Position numbers and translations under genes: made by a program
Notes under the pieces: generated by a model
What the model was told of the DNA's origin: nothing
Seen by the model: the letters and a program-made list of their open reading frames with translations, nothing else
Database searches by the model: none
In this document: in pieces, positions 6,598-14,421 of the stretch
Layout of the letters: each line of letters begins with the position of its first letter
Position numbering within the stretch: the stretch's first letter is position 1
DNA from: SZUA-186 sp039714155
Lineage (GTDB): Bacteria > Pseudomonadota > Gammaproteobacteria > UBA9214
DNA: 14,575 nt
Direction: 5' to 3'
Assembly (NCBI GenBank): GCA_039714155.1
Contig: JBDLJX010000065.1
Coordinates: 1 to 14,575, forward strand

Positions 6598-7077
6598 CTA
6601 CTTGACGGTGTAGCCGCGACCTTCCAGGCAGGCGGCATAGGCACGGTTATAATTGTTGCGGTTGTTGGCGTAATTACTCGCCTCACGCTGTTCCCAGTCA
6701 TCCTGCTTCTGCTGCTCGGCAGAGTTATGCTGGTGCTGGCGGACACCGCCAAGCAGACCACCGGCAGCGGCGGCCCTGCGGGTGGTCTTTTTGCTGCTGC
6801 CAAACACCTTGCCACCAATGGCGCCGATGCCTGCGCCTTTCAGTGCACCGTAACTTTTCTCTTTAGTCTTCGGCGGCGCTGTACTGGTGGTCGGCGCCGC
6901 CATGGGATCAAAACCGGAATTGCTCTTGGCCCAGTTGTAACACTCGAACTTGTCCTTGTCCTGTTGCTCGGCACTCTGGCCCTTTTGCGGATAGATGAAA
7001 AGCTCCTGGGCGCTGACCTGGCCAACCGTGGCTGCCACCAGAAATGTGAATAGTACTGTCTTGCAGACGGGTTTCAT
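6598..7077 (-). CDS. Glycine-zipper envelope protein
   Basis: A 159-residue exported protein. Residues 1-23 form a signal peptide (hydrophobic core then VSAQ). The N-terminal mature region includes KFECYNWAKSNSGFDP, a Pro/Thr/Ser-rich linker (61-70) leads to a glycine-zipper segment (about 78-111) with small residues every third or fourth position (GALKGAGIGAIGGKVFG, then AAAAGGLLGGV), and the tail is Asn/Gln-rich, ending NRAYAACLEGRGYTVK. Cysteines at 46 and 130 could pair. Glycine zippers pack membrane helices and occur in many small outer-membrane or periplasmic proteins; the role here is unknown. ATG 7077 is chosen over the upstream TTG 7083 because GGAGG lies six bases before it. That Shine-Dalgarno lies inside the end of the overlapping 49-codon ORF. 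It is coupled to the downstream secreted-protein gene. Confidence 0.85.
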   Translation of the reverse strand: MKPVCKTVLFTFLVAATVGQVSAQELFIYPQKGQSAEQQDKDKFECYNWAKSNSGFDPMAAPTTSTAPPKTKEKSYGALKGAGIGAIGGKVFGSSKKTTRRAAAAGGLLGGVRQHQHNSAEQQKQDDWEQREASNYANNRNNYNRAYAACLEGRGYTVK

Positions 7078-7079
7078 TA

Positions 7080-7229
7080 TCAACCTCCATGGTGCAGCAT
7101 TGCTGCGATGAACATGTCCTGATTCAGTAGCCAGCGGTTTGTTTCACTGATATCCGCGGAATCGTGCGCGTAGCATAACAGGCGCACCGCGGCATTCAAG
7201 CCATCCGGTTTACTGTTTCTGGCTGCCAT
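7080..7229 (-). CDS. Possible 49-residue ORF overlapping the hydrolase 3' end
   Basis: ATG 7229 to TGA 7080 encodes 49 residues, starting MAARNSKPDGLNAAVRLLCY and ending MFIAAMLHHGG. It overlaps the last 20 bases of the hydrolase gene in another frame and ends two bases before the ATG of the glycine-zipper gene. A GGGGG run lies five bases upstream of the ATG. It fills nearly the whole gap between two same-strand genes, and its amphipathic composition looks protein-like. No family is recognised. Alternatives are an untranslated spacer, or the remnant of a C-terminal part of the hydrolase lost by frameshift. It may couple translation of its neighbours. Confidence 0.4.
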   Translation of the reverse strand: MAARNSKPDGLNAAVRLLCYAHDSADISETNRWLLNQDMFIAAMLHHGG

Positions 7230-8748
7230 AATGCCCCCGGTCAGAGCCAATAAAATCCAGCGACCGCGCCGCGAGCCAGGAAAAGAACGGATTGTAGCGC
7301 AGACGCAGGAAGTAATTATCAGGAATCTGCAACAAATTACGCTCTCCCCTGATCGAGACACTACCCAGCGTAATGCGGTCATCGTCGTCATCAAAAATAC
7401 CGCCGTATAGGGGGTCATCCGGCGGGAATGGCAGTGCCACATGCGAGAGTGAAAACAGACCCTTCGGCCAGGCCAGTTCTGTTGGCTGTTCGATAATAAC
7501 CGCCTCGCCGGCACGTTTTCTGCGCACGACTATGTTATTGGTATCATTCCCGGCATTCGTCAGCAGTGACAGTCCGAACGGCAGTGGTCCTTCTCCAAAC
7601 AGACGCGTCGTCAACACTTCCGGATCCTGTCGCAACAGGGCTTCTGACTCGGCATTGCGATTGACATCGAACAGCACCAGTTCATGACCACCGGTACCGA
7701 GCTTCATGAATAGTATATCGATCAGGGTTTCGGCTGGAATGGTTGCATCGACCACCGACTGAAAGGCAATCGTCGGTGGAAAACCGTTGATCCCCGCCTC
7801 CCCGTTCAGTGCCTGGATACGATTGGCAATGTTGCCGGTCAGGCGATAAATCTGGTCACCCGCATTGACGGTAAACGAATTGTACTTGTAGGGATCGATT
7901 TCGAGCAGCAGGTCGTTCCACGCGAGCTTCTTCAGCCCGGCCACGTTTGACAGTCGCGCCTGCCAGATTGCCAGTGCCGCAACCGGCGATACACCAATGG
8001 CCGGTGACAGCAACACCAGGCCGTCAATTGCCGGCAGATCCTCACCTTCCAGTACTGCCAGCACATACTCGACGGCAAGTGCAGCGCCGTTTGAGTAACC
8101 GGCAAGGTAGATTGGCAGGTCCGGACCAAGCTTTCGTCGCATATCACGCACGGCCAGTCGTACGGCCGCTGCCTGGTCTTGCCAGCTGACATTCAGCAGA
8201 CCGGATGGTGCTGTGCCATGACCGGGCAGGCGCAGACCGGTAACACGCAGCTTATTCCCGGCAAAGTGTTCGGACAGTGCCCGCATACTGTAGGGTGAGT
8301 CCGACAGACCATGCAGAGCCACTACCCCGCCGACCGGGTTGTCTGCGGGTAACTGAAAGGTATGGTTCCAGTTACCAGGGAAGCGCTGCGGATTCAGTAC
8401 GCTGCCTGCTGAATACCGGTTGAAGACGGTCTGATCAACAGGCTCGACCCTGTCGTAGACCTGTTCCTGCAGTTGCCGGAACAAACGCTCTTCCATGGCC
8501 AGGTAGTCATCAAGGGATTGATAGTGCCCTGCAGAGTCAGCACGAAACTCGGCATCCAGTACGGCTTCCTGCCATGGTTTGAGATCCGGACGCTGTTCCA
8601 GCATCCAGACATAACCGCCAACCAGCACCATGACAGTACCGAGCAGTCCGTAGGCGACAGCTAAAAGCAGGTGTCTGATAATGCGGCGGATAGTAATTTC
8701 CTGATTAATAAGGGCGAGCTTGCTCGCAAAACCAGTATGTTTACCCAA
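7210..8748 (-). CDS. Membrane-anchored alpha/beta hydrolase (S33/lysophospholipase-like)
   Basis: An alpha/beta hydrolase with an N-terminal membrane anchor (hydrophobic stretch encoded at about 8610-8680), so the catalytic domain probably faces the periplasm. The catalytic triad is readable: nucleophile elbow GYSNG (Ser codon 8092-8094, S219 from the start used here), Asp in VVDATIP (D334) and His in LSHVALP (H436). VVALHGLSDSPYSMR is the oxyanion-hole strand and loop, and LRLPGHGTAPSG follows, as in serine aminopeptidase/monoglyceride lipase relatives. An acidic run IFDDDDDRI near residue 456 is unusual. The substrate is unknown; an ester or lipid is plausible. The start is problematic: no ATG occurs in frame before the anchor. 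Options are TTG 8811 (its first residues would be translated REP), TTG 8748, or an ATC at 8691 with CAGGAA well placed before it, which would give MRRIIRHLLLA. The real N-terminus is probably near 8691. Confidence 0.85.
   Translation of the reverse strand: MGKHTGFASKLALINQEITIRRIIRHLLLAVAYGLLGTVMVLVGGYVWMLEQRPDLKPWQEAVLDAEFRADSAGHYQSLDDYLAMEERLFRQLQEQVYDRVEPVDQTVFNRYSAGSVLNPQRFPGNWNHTFQLPADNPVGGVVALHGLSDSPYSMRALSEHFAGNKLRVTGLRLPGHGTAPSGLLNVSWQDQAAAVRLAVRDMRRKLGPDLPIYLAGYSNGAALAVEYVLAVLEGEDLPAIDGLVLLSPAIGVSPVAALAIWQARLSNVAGLKKLAWNDLLLEIDPYKYNSFTVNAGDQIYRLTGNIANRIQALNGEAGINGFPPTIAFQSVVDATIPAETLIDILFMKLGTGGHELVLFDVNRNAESEALLRQDPEVLTTRLFGEGPLPFGLSLLTNAGNDTNNIVVRRKRAGEAVIIEQPTELAWPKGLFSLSHVALPFPPDDPLYGGIFDDDDDRITLGSVSIRGERNLLQIPDNYFLRLRYNPFFSWLAARSLDFIGSDRGHYGSQKQ
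8714..8727. repeat. Degenerate REP-like hairpin
   Basis: GCGAGCTTGCTCGC is a short palindrome (GCGAGC-TT-GCTCGC would be the paired form, with a tight loop) matching the inner core of one REP variant, but without the GTAGGA flank. It lies between the full REP pair at 8769-8833 and the probable hydrolase start, so the hydrolase 5' region holds two REP-related sequences. Confidence 0.5.
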
Positions 8749-8768
8749 GTAAGTGCAAAAATCCTGCT

Positions 8769-8833
8769 GTAGGAGCGGCTTCAGCCGCGATGGTGTGATT
8801 AATGCATCCAATCGCGGCTGAAGCCGCTCCTAC
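8769..8833. repeat. Perfect REP inverted pair between channel and hydrolase genes
   Basis: Arms 8769-8791 and 8811-8833 are exact 23-base reverse complements (GTAGGAGCGGCTTCAGCCGC plus GAT, and its mirror), with a 19-base spacer. Each arm can also form its own GCGGCT-TC-AGCCGC hairpin. The right arm contains the TAG stop (8830-8832) of the channel gene; the left arm lies upstream of the hydrolase. The long stem would form in the transcript between the two genes and may reduce read-through or protect the channel mRNA; this is inference. Confidence 0.9.
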
Positions 8834-11800
8834 TTAGTTTCCGGTATTCCCTTATCGTTGTGAATCCGGATATCCAGTGGACTCAAGGTATCCAGGTGCA
8901 GGTCACGCTGCGGGAAGGAAATAACGATACCGGCAGCCTCGAATTTATCGTTAATGGCCGTATGCAGGTCACTGATGGTTGCCAGCCGATATTCCAGTGA
9001 ATCGAGGAAACATCTCAGCACCAGCAACAGCGAATTGTCACCAAACTCCTCGAAGGAAACATAGGGCTTGGGATCGTCAAGGACACGCTCGTTTTCTCCG
9101 GCAGCCTCGATCATCAACGCAATGGCATTGCGCACATCACTGCCATAGGCAACACCGACCGGAATAACAAGCCGCGTTACGGTATCGGACAGCGACCAGT
9201 TCAGCAGACGGCCGGTGATGAATTCCTTGTTGGGCACCAGCAATTCGGTACGGTCAAACGTCTGGATGGTAGTGGCACGTATCTGGATGCGGGTAACAAA
9301 GCCCTCGGTGTCGCCAATAGTAACCCGGTCGCCGACCCGAATTGGCCGTTCGAACAGGATAATCAGACCACAGATAAAATTCGCGACGATTTCCTGCAGG
9401 CCAAAACCAATACCGACACCAAGCGCGGCCACCAGCCACTGAATTTTTGACCAGCTGCCGCCCAGCATGGAGATCGCCAGCACGATACCCACACCGATAA
9501 TCGTGTATCGCGTCAGCGTCCTGGCCGTATAACGCCCGCCGGAAGTTATCCTGAGCCGCTGCAGCAGGACCATTTCCAGGAATGCCGGAACGCGCCTGGT
9601 CGCGACCACCATGATAATGATCGTGACAATCGCCAGCCCGAGGTCCGCCAGCGTGACCGGCAGCAATTTCTCCTCGCCCGCATCGACTCCCATGTAATGC
9701 CACAGGGTGACTTCCCGCAGAATACCGAATGCGGGCAAGATATCTGACCACTGGGTGTAGAGGCCGACAGCACCAATAACCACCAGCGCCATGTTTAGAA
9801 GTTTGCGGCTTTCCGTACTGAGAGACTCCAGGTCGATATCCGGTATTTTCACATATTCTGCATCACTTTCACTGCCAGGCACCGCCGTTTCCCTGGCCTC
9901 GGCTGCGGCACGCTCAGCCTTGTGTTTATCGAGAGCCGCCTGGTAGGTTAGTTTGCGCTGCGTCAGCAGCAGCCAGCGCACCACCAACTGGTGGGTAATA
10001 AAGAGAGAAATGATCAGCCACAAGGTCCTTGCCAGGCTGCCGGTAAGTGTACCGGCCGTATAAAGATAGCCAAGCACCGACAGAATAATGAACACAACCG
10101 GGATGGCCGTGGCCAGCACAAACCAGAGATAACGTAACCGGTACAGCAGACTGTTCTTGCGCCTGGCCAGGTACCACTTTAATCCCCCCTGACGTGGTTC
10201 AAACAGGTAATAAAAGAAAAAACCCAGCCCAACCTGTGCAAGCAGAACAGCCATCCGCCCCACCGCCCCGCCGATGGAACCCGGATCATAGTTAATCAGG
10301 GTAACGGCGATGAAACCGCCGGGCAGGAACAAATACATCAGACGACCAAATTCCCGCTGCAGGATTTTCAGGCTGTGAGATGACCAGCGGAAATGAATCT
10401 CGGCAACACCACCCTTGATACACAGCACACGAAACATGCGCAAAAAGAAAAACGTCGGCGCCAACCATAACAGCCCGACTCCGATTGCGCGGGAGAAATC
10501 AGTCATTTCCAGAGACAGTGACAATTGCAATCCCATGGCAGCAAACAGGAACGGCCACACTGCGGCAATGAGAACGCTGTAACCAAATGCCTCGAGGGTG
10601 AACCGGAACCGGTCGGTTAACGGCCGACCGACTTCCTTGCCAGATGCCAGCAACTTTTGATAAAGCCGCTTTCCCCTGAATACATATAATGCCACAAGTA
10701 CCAGCGAGAGAAGCAGAACAGGTGTTGCCGCTGTCGGTGTCCTGAGGTTGCCGAGCGCCTCGAGCCAGTTGCGCGGAGACAGCAGGTTCGACACATCAGC
10801 CGGAATACTCCGCAATGTATCAAGGTCCGGCAGTGTTGCATTTCGTATCCATAGCAGACGTTCAGACATAAACTGATCATAGGTCTGCACTGCATTGTCC
10901 AGCTGGGTCTGTGCATAATTCAGCTCGCCGAGTGCTCTCAGGTAATCACGATTGGTCTCGTTGGCCTTGTTCAGCAGTGACAGACGCGTGAGCGCCAGGG
11001 CCTCAAGATCCGAACGGATGGCAGCCGCCACATCAGGCTCTAATTTTGAAGTATATTCATCAAGATAGGTAACAATGTTGCGAAGTTTTCTTTGCTCATC
11101 CTCGAGCTGGATCTGACGCAGACTGATCTGTGAAATCGCATTCTCCCGTACCCTCGCCTTTTTTCTGAATTCACGCGCGTCCGGCAACAGCCGACGGTGT
11201 TGCAGCATGACTTCACCGAGCGCTTCATTCAGACCGGCGATATCGAGTTTCTGTCGCGTTTGTTGATAGTCATCGTTGATGCGTTTTGCTTCATCACGTG
11301 CCGCATCATCCTCAGCGGCTACCTCCTCAAGCGCAGCTGCTGACCTGGTAATTTCCTCACTGAGACCGGCATTGCTTTTTGCAAGCTCCTGCAACAGCGG
11401 GTGCTTGCCCTCGACTTCACGTTGCGCCTGCTCGGTTTCTGTTCTGGCCTGAGTGGCTTCGGCAATACGTTTGCCACTCAGCATGTTTTCCAGTTTGCTG
11501 ACACGCACCTGGATCCGTTGCTGGCTGTTTGCCGTGTAATCACGTTGCGCCTGCAGCAATGCGACACGTACCTGCTGACTCAGCAGCTCCTGGTCCAGCA
11601 TCAGAATTTCGGTATCAAGCGAGTGCTTCTCTGTTTCCAGCATCCAGCGCCTCGCCTCCGATAATCGCTGCAATTCGCCGTCCGGTGGCGGCAGTTTCAT
11701 ATCCGTGGCTATCTGTTCCAGGCGATGCTTGATTTCGGTGATACGGTTGTGCGCTTGCGAGGGACGATCGATCTGGTTTGCCAGTTCATTATCAATCTGC

Positions 11801-12255
11801 GACAGCTTTGCACTAACCGCAGAAAGATTGGCCTTCTCCTTGACCAGTTCCTGGTTCACCGCATCCAGCGATGACTGGTCAGTGACGGTGAGCTCGATAT
11901 CAGCATCAGTCTGCTGTACCGCTGCCAGTTTGTTGCGCAGCTGCTCAGTCCGGGCCGGCGCCGTTTTGCGGGATTCATTGAATGACCGGCTTGCTTCCTG
12001 ATTGGAACCGGCGGTTTCGAGGAAGGACAGCGCCTTCCGATAGCGCTCAATCAGCTTGCTACTTGTTGCCTCGTCGAGGTCGGTGGAATCACCGACCTCC
12101 CTGATCCTGGCGCGCAGGGTATCCATGGATACCAGTGGTGGTTGACCAGCAGTTGCTGTTGGTGTTTCAGCCAATACAGGGCCATATGGCAACAGTACAC
12201 ACAGCAGCACAAGGTACATGGCACTTGCTGCCAGCCATTGACGGGTAAAATGCAT
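8830..12255 (-). CDS. Large MscK/MscM-type mechanosensitive channel (MscS superfamily)
   Basis: A 1141-residue inner-membrane channel of the MscK (KefA)/MscM (YjeP) class, which opens under membrane tension to release solutes during hypo-osmotic shock. E. coli relatives are 1107-1120 residues. A signal peptide (MHFTRQW to PVLAE, about 29 residues) leads to a periplasmic coiled-coil domain (about 40-480) rich in Leu/Glu/Gln/Arg. Several membrane spans begin near 515, and there is a charged Lys/Ala/Glu-rich cytoplasmic loop (about 770-800). The MscS core near the C-terminus has the pore helix with GVGIGFGLQEIVANFICGLI (about 950) and the beta-domain motif ERPIRVGDRVTIG, LVPNKEFITGRLLNWS. The start is ATG 12255, five bases after the DUF481 stop; GTG 12267 would overlap it but lacks a Shine-Dalgarno and precedes the signal peptide. 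The stop TAG lies inside a REP arm. Confidence 0.95.
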   Translation of the reverse strand: MHFTRQWLAASAMYLVLLCVLLPYGPVLAETPTATAGQPPLVSMDTLRARIREVGDSTDLDEATSSKLIERYRKALSFLETAGSNQEASRSFNESRKTAPARTEQLRNKLAAVQQTDADIELTVTDQSSLDAVNQELVKEKANLSAVSAKLSQIDNELANQIDRPSQAHNRITEIKHRLEQIATDMKLPPPDGELQRLSEARRWMLETEKHSLDTEILMLDQELLSQQVRVALLQAQRDYTANSQQRIQVRVSKLENMLSGKRIAEATQARTETEQAQREVEGKHPLLQELAKSNAGLSEEITRSAAALEEVAAEDDAARDEAKRINDDYQQTRQKLDIAGLNEALGEVMLQHRRLLPDAREFRKKARVRENAISQISLRQIQLEDEQRKLRNIVTYLDEYTSKLEPDVAAAIRSDLEALALTRLSLLNKANETNRDYLRALGELNYAQTQLDNAVQTYDQFMSERLLWIRNATLPDLDTLRSIPADVSNLLSPRNWLEALGNLRTPTAATPVLLLSLVLVALYVFRGKRLYQKLLASGKEVGRPLTDRFRFTLEAFGYSVLIAAVWPFLFAAMGLQLSLSLEMTDFSRAIGVGLLWLAPTFFFLRMFRVLCIKGGVAEIHFRWSSHSLKILQREFGRLMYLFLPGGFIAVTLINYDPGSIGGAVGRMAVLLAQVGLGFFFYYLFEPRQGGLKWYLARRKNSLLYRLRYLWFVLATAIPVVFIILSVLGYLYTAGTLTGSLARTLWLIISLFITHQLVVRWLLLTQRKLTYQAALDKHKAERAAAEARETAVPGSESDAEYVKIPDIDLESLSTESRKLLNMALVVIGAVGLYTQWSDILPAFGILREVTLWHYMGVDAGEEKLLPVTLADLGLAIVTIIIMVVATRRVPAFLEMVLLQRLRITSGGRYTARTLTRYTIIGVGIVLAISMLGGSWSKIQWLVAALGVGIGFGLQEIVANFICGLIILFERPIRVGDRVTIGDTEGFVTRIQIRATTIQTFDRTELLVPNKEFITGRLLNWSLSDTVTRLVIPVGVAYGSDVRNAIALMIEAAGENERVLDDPKPYVSFEEFGDNSLLLVLRCFLDSLEYRLATISDLHTAINDKFEAAGIVISFPQRDLHLDTLSPLDIRIHNDKGIPETK

Positions 12256-12260
12256 CGCGC

Positions 12261-13301
12261 CTACCACTGGTAGCCGAGTTTCAGCTTGTAGGTGGTATCC
12301 AGGTCATCGGCATCTTCCACCGCGCCACCGTCATACTCGACCTGGATCTCCGTGCTGGCGACCAGGCCATAGACCAGCGGGAAACGCAACCCGGTCCAGG
12401 TATCCCAGACAATGTCACTGTGATCCTGGAAACTGAACAGGCCGGTCTGGCGGTGGTAGAACTGCATAAACTCGTCAAACAGGTACTTGTCGAAGTTGAT
12501 GCCCCAGCCCAGCGCGGTGTAATCGTTGTCACTCTCCTCCTCGAAGTCCTCGTGTACGCGCATAAGCCCGATCTCTGTACTCAGGTTTAGCGGTTTGCTT
12601 TCGAAGAACTGGTAACCAATCAGCGGGCCGGCGATGGCGCGCAGGTTCAGGTCGGCAAAATCATCGGATTCGAGGCCCACAATACCGCCATAGAACCATT
12701 TCTTTGTGAAAAAACGGTGGTACTTGCCATTCAGCTTCCAGTTGTCTGCGGTCTTTTTATTATTGTTCTTGTCATGCTCCAGCTCGCCATACGCAATGAA
12801 ACGATCATGCAAGCGGCGCCAGGTCAGGTCACCATCTACATCGAGTTCGTCCTTGTCGGTATTGCCACGCTGGCGTTCGAATGCAAAGTTGGCATGCCCG
12901 GTCAGTTTATAGCCCTTGCCAAGTCGCCAGTCTTCCGGGTTGATCAGTTTCAGGTCAGCCTGCGCCAGTGAGACCGGACCGGCATCGCCTTCCGGTTCCA
13001 GGGTAACGACCTCAGCGGTATTCCGGATGACCGATGTCATGATGATGCTCTCGTCCTCCAGCATCACCTTCATGGGCTTGTCAGCATGGATCTCCTCGAT
13101 CTCGGTCCAGTTGACCTTGATGGTACCGGCAAAGTCGGTCTTGAACTCGAGTTTGCCGTTGTCCTTTTTGCCAACGGTGCCGAGAATCCGCGAACCGTTG
13201 TTCAGGATCAGTTCATCAGCAAGCAGTGTCTGCGGCACTGTCAGACCAAACAGGTAAAAACAGCAACAGATCAGCCGGATTATTGATTTTGAAGAGCACA
13301 T
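12261..13301 (-). CDS. DUF481 (YdiY-like) outer-membrane protein
   Basis: A 346-residue exported protein of the DUF481 family, predicted outer-membrane beta-barrels of unclear function. A signal peptide (residues 1-28, ending TLLADE) leads to a small beta-rich N-terminal domain (about 29-125; DELILNNGSRILGTV, DFAGTIKVNWTEIEEI). The DUF481 barrel region follows from about 130: GHANFAFERQRGNTDKDEL, alternating strands with many aromatic and acidic residues, and a final strand TYKLKLGYQW ending in Trp, the usual C-terminal aromatic signal for barrel assembly. Shine-Dalgarno AGGAGG (13316-13311) lies nine bases from the ATG and is the strongest in the window. It also sits in the loop of a small CTAAC/GTTAG hairpin (13307-13324). 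The channel gene starts five bases downstream, so the two are co-translated. Confidence 0.92.
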   Translation of the reverse strand: MCSSKSIIRLICCCFYLFGLTVPQTLLADELILNNGSRILGTVGKKDNGKLEFKTDFAGTIKVNWTEIEEIHADKPMKVMLEDESIIMTSVIRNTAEVVTLEPEGDAGPVSLAQADLKLINPEDWRLGKGYKLTGHANFAFERQRGNTDKDELDVDGDLTWRRLHDRFIAYGELEHDKNNNKKTADNWKLNGKYHRFFTKKWFYGGIVGLESDDFADLNLRAIAGPLIGYQFFESKPLNLSTEIGLMRVHEDFEEESDNDYTALGWGINFDKYLFDEFMQFYHRQTGLFSFQDHSDIVWDTWTGLRFPLVYGLVASTEIQVEYDGGAVEDADDLDTTYKLKLGYQW

Positions 13302-13306
13302 TATGA

Positions 13307-13324
13307 CTAACCTCCTCTAGTTAG
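13307..13324 (-). promoter_or_regulatory. Strong Shine-Dalgarno inside a small hairpin, DUF481 gene
   Basis: On the minus strand CTAAC (13324-13320) and GTTAG (13311-13307) can pair around an 8-base loop that holds most of AGGAGG. The Shine-Dalgarno is a full six-base match, so the start at 13301 is firm. The stem has only five pairs and may not matter in the cell. Confidence 0.4.
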
Positions 13325-13390
13325 TGTTAAGCATCCATTGTGGATCCTGAAACCCCGGGCGAGCATTTTACCGCGGTTCAGCCGAATGTC

Positions 13391-13407
13391 ATCCGGTATT
13401 GCCGGAT
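13391..13407. other. Short hairpin right after VWA gene stop, weak terminator candidate
   Basis: ATCCGG-TATTG-CCGGAT is a perfect six-base stem with a five-base loop, beginning at the last base of the VWA gene stop codon. No T-run follows on the minus strand, so it is not a standard intrinsic terminator; it may be a processing or attenuating structure before the DUF481 gene, or chance. Confidence 0.35.
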
Positions 13408-14420
13408 CAGCGGGTTTTCAGACTGTTCAGCCCGACAAAGCTGCCGTTATTGGTCTCTGCCAGCTTGCGCATCAGGGCTGCATAGCGCAGGACATTAGCT
13501 GAAAGTCCCTGACCCTGCCTGAACAGCACCGGAAAACCGACCGCATGAACTCTTACCCGCCGTTTGCCGGACCGGTCGGTCCGGTTGAGGCTGTCCACGG
13601 TATTGACGACAGTCTGTATCGAACCACGCGCAAAGTCGTCACCGAACACGTACAGGCTGATGCGTTTGTCTTTTGCGTAAAACCGGCGGATCGCCGCTTC
13701 GATACCCTCGACCGGGCTGGAGTTGGAAAATGGTTGCCAGCCGCTCAACCGGCTGATGATCGCCTTGCGTCGTGCCGGTGTATCCGGGATCCAGCGACCC
13801 TTGTATTGCGAGAACATGTAATCGCCCATGTCGTTCAACACCTGAATGCCCTTGACCCGCGGATAGATATCCAGCACCTCGGTCACTTTCCTTAATACCA
13901 GCGGCCAGGCATTCTGCTGCATGGAACCTGATGTATCGATAATAAAAATGATGTACTCGCTGTCGACAGGTACCCCGCCGATCGTACTTCGCGCATGCGT
14001 GCGCTTGTAGTCAGTACCGAGCAAGCGACGCATGTCATCGGATAGTTCCTGTTTGGCCGATGCCAGCTGCTTCGCGATAATGGTCTGGGCATCATGTTCG
14101 TTACGGGTCGTCGCGTAGCGGCCACGCACCGATGACAAGTCGCCCTTCAGGCGCGCCAGTTTCGCCTTGTTCCCGGACAGCTGCTCAGCTTTCGCTGTCA
14201 GTTCACGATTAAGAATCGTGGTATCGCCACGAATTTCGTGCAACTCGGCTTCCAGTCGTTGCACCAGCCCGGTCAGGTCAACAGCCAGCAGTTCGATAAC
14301 ATGCGGTTCGGAAATCTTGACGATTACCAGCAACAGGATGATGGCGCCAAAGCCACAGGACACCACGTCCAGAAAGGACAGGTTGAAAATATCAATGCTG
14401 CGTCGCTGGCGCTTGCTCAT
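13407..14420 (-). CDS. ExbD/TolR-like N-terminus fused to von Willebrand factor A domain
   Basis: A 337-residue protein with one N-terminal membrane span and a periplasmic VWA domain. Residues 11-34 (IFNLSFLDVVSCGFGAII and on) match the ExbD/TolR/MotB pattern in which a conserved Asp at the start of the span (here D18 in SFLDV) carries protons with an ExbB/TolQ/MotA partner. A coiled coil (about 45-130) follows. The VWA domain (about 155-330) begins EYIIFIIDTSGSM and has the MIDAS motif D162-T-S164-G-S166, later acidic residues in YVFGDDFARG, and a conserved ending of hydrophobic strands. A metal-dependent ligand-binding role driven by ion flux is inference. Its partner gene is probably just beyond the right edge. 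ATG 14420 is the only plausible start, yet a REP ends one base before it and no Shine-Dalgarno is visible. Confidence 0.88.
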   Translation of the reverse strand: MSKRQRRSIDIFNLSFLDVVSCGFGAIILLLVIVKISEPHVIELLAVDLTGLVQRLEAELHEIRGDTTILNRELTAKAEQLSGNKAKLARLKGDLSSVRGRYATTRNEHDAQTIIAKQLASAKQELSDDMRRLLGTDYKRTHARSTIGGVPVDSEYIIFIIDTSGSMQQNAWPLVLRKVTEVLDIYPRVKGIQVLNDMGDYMFSQYKGRWIPDTPARRKAIISRLSGWQPFSNSSPVEGIEAAIRRFYAKDKRISLYVFGDDFARGSIQTVVNTVDSLNRTDRSGKRRVRVHAVGFPVLFRQGQGLSANVLRYAALMRKLAETNNGSFVGLNSLKTR

Positions 14421-14421
14421 G

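Noticed and set aside
6586..7053. Plus-strand ORF of 155 hydrophobic codons
   Set aside because: It is the complement of the glycine-zipper gene, whose Gly/Ala codons read as hydrophobic residues on the other strand.
8769..8811. Extra N-terminal residues of the hydrolase from TTG 8811
   Set aside because: Those codons are REP sequence; the natural anchor begins much later, so a start here is unlikely to be native.
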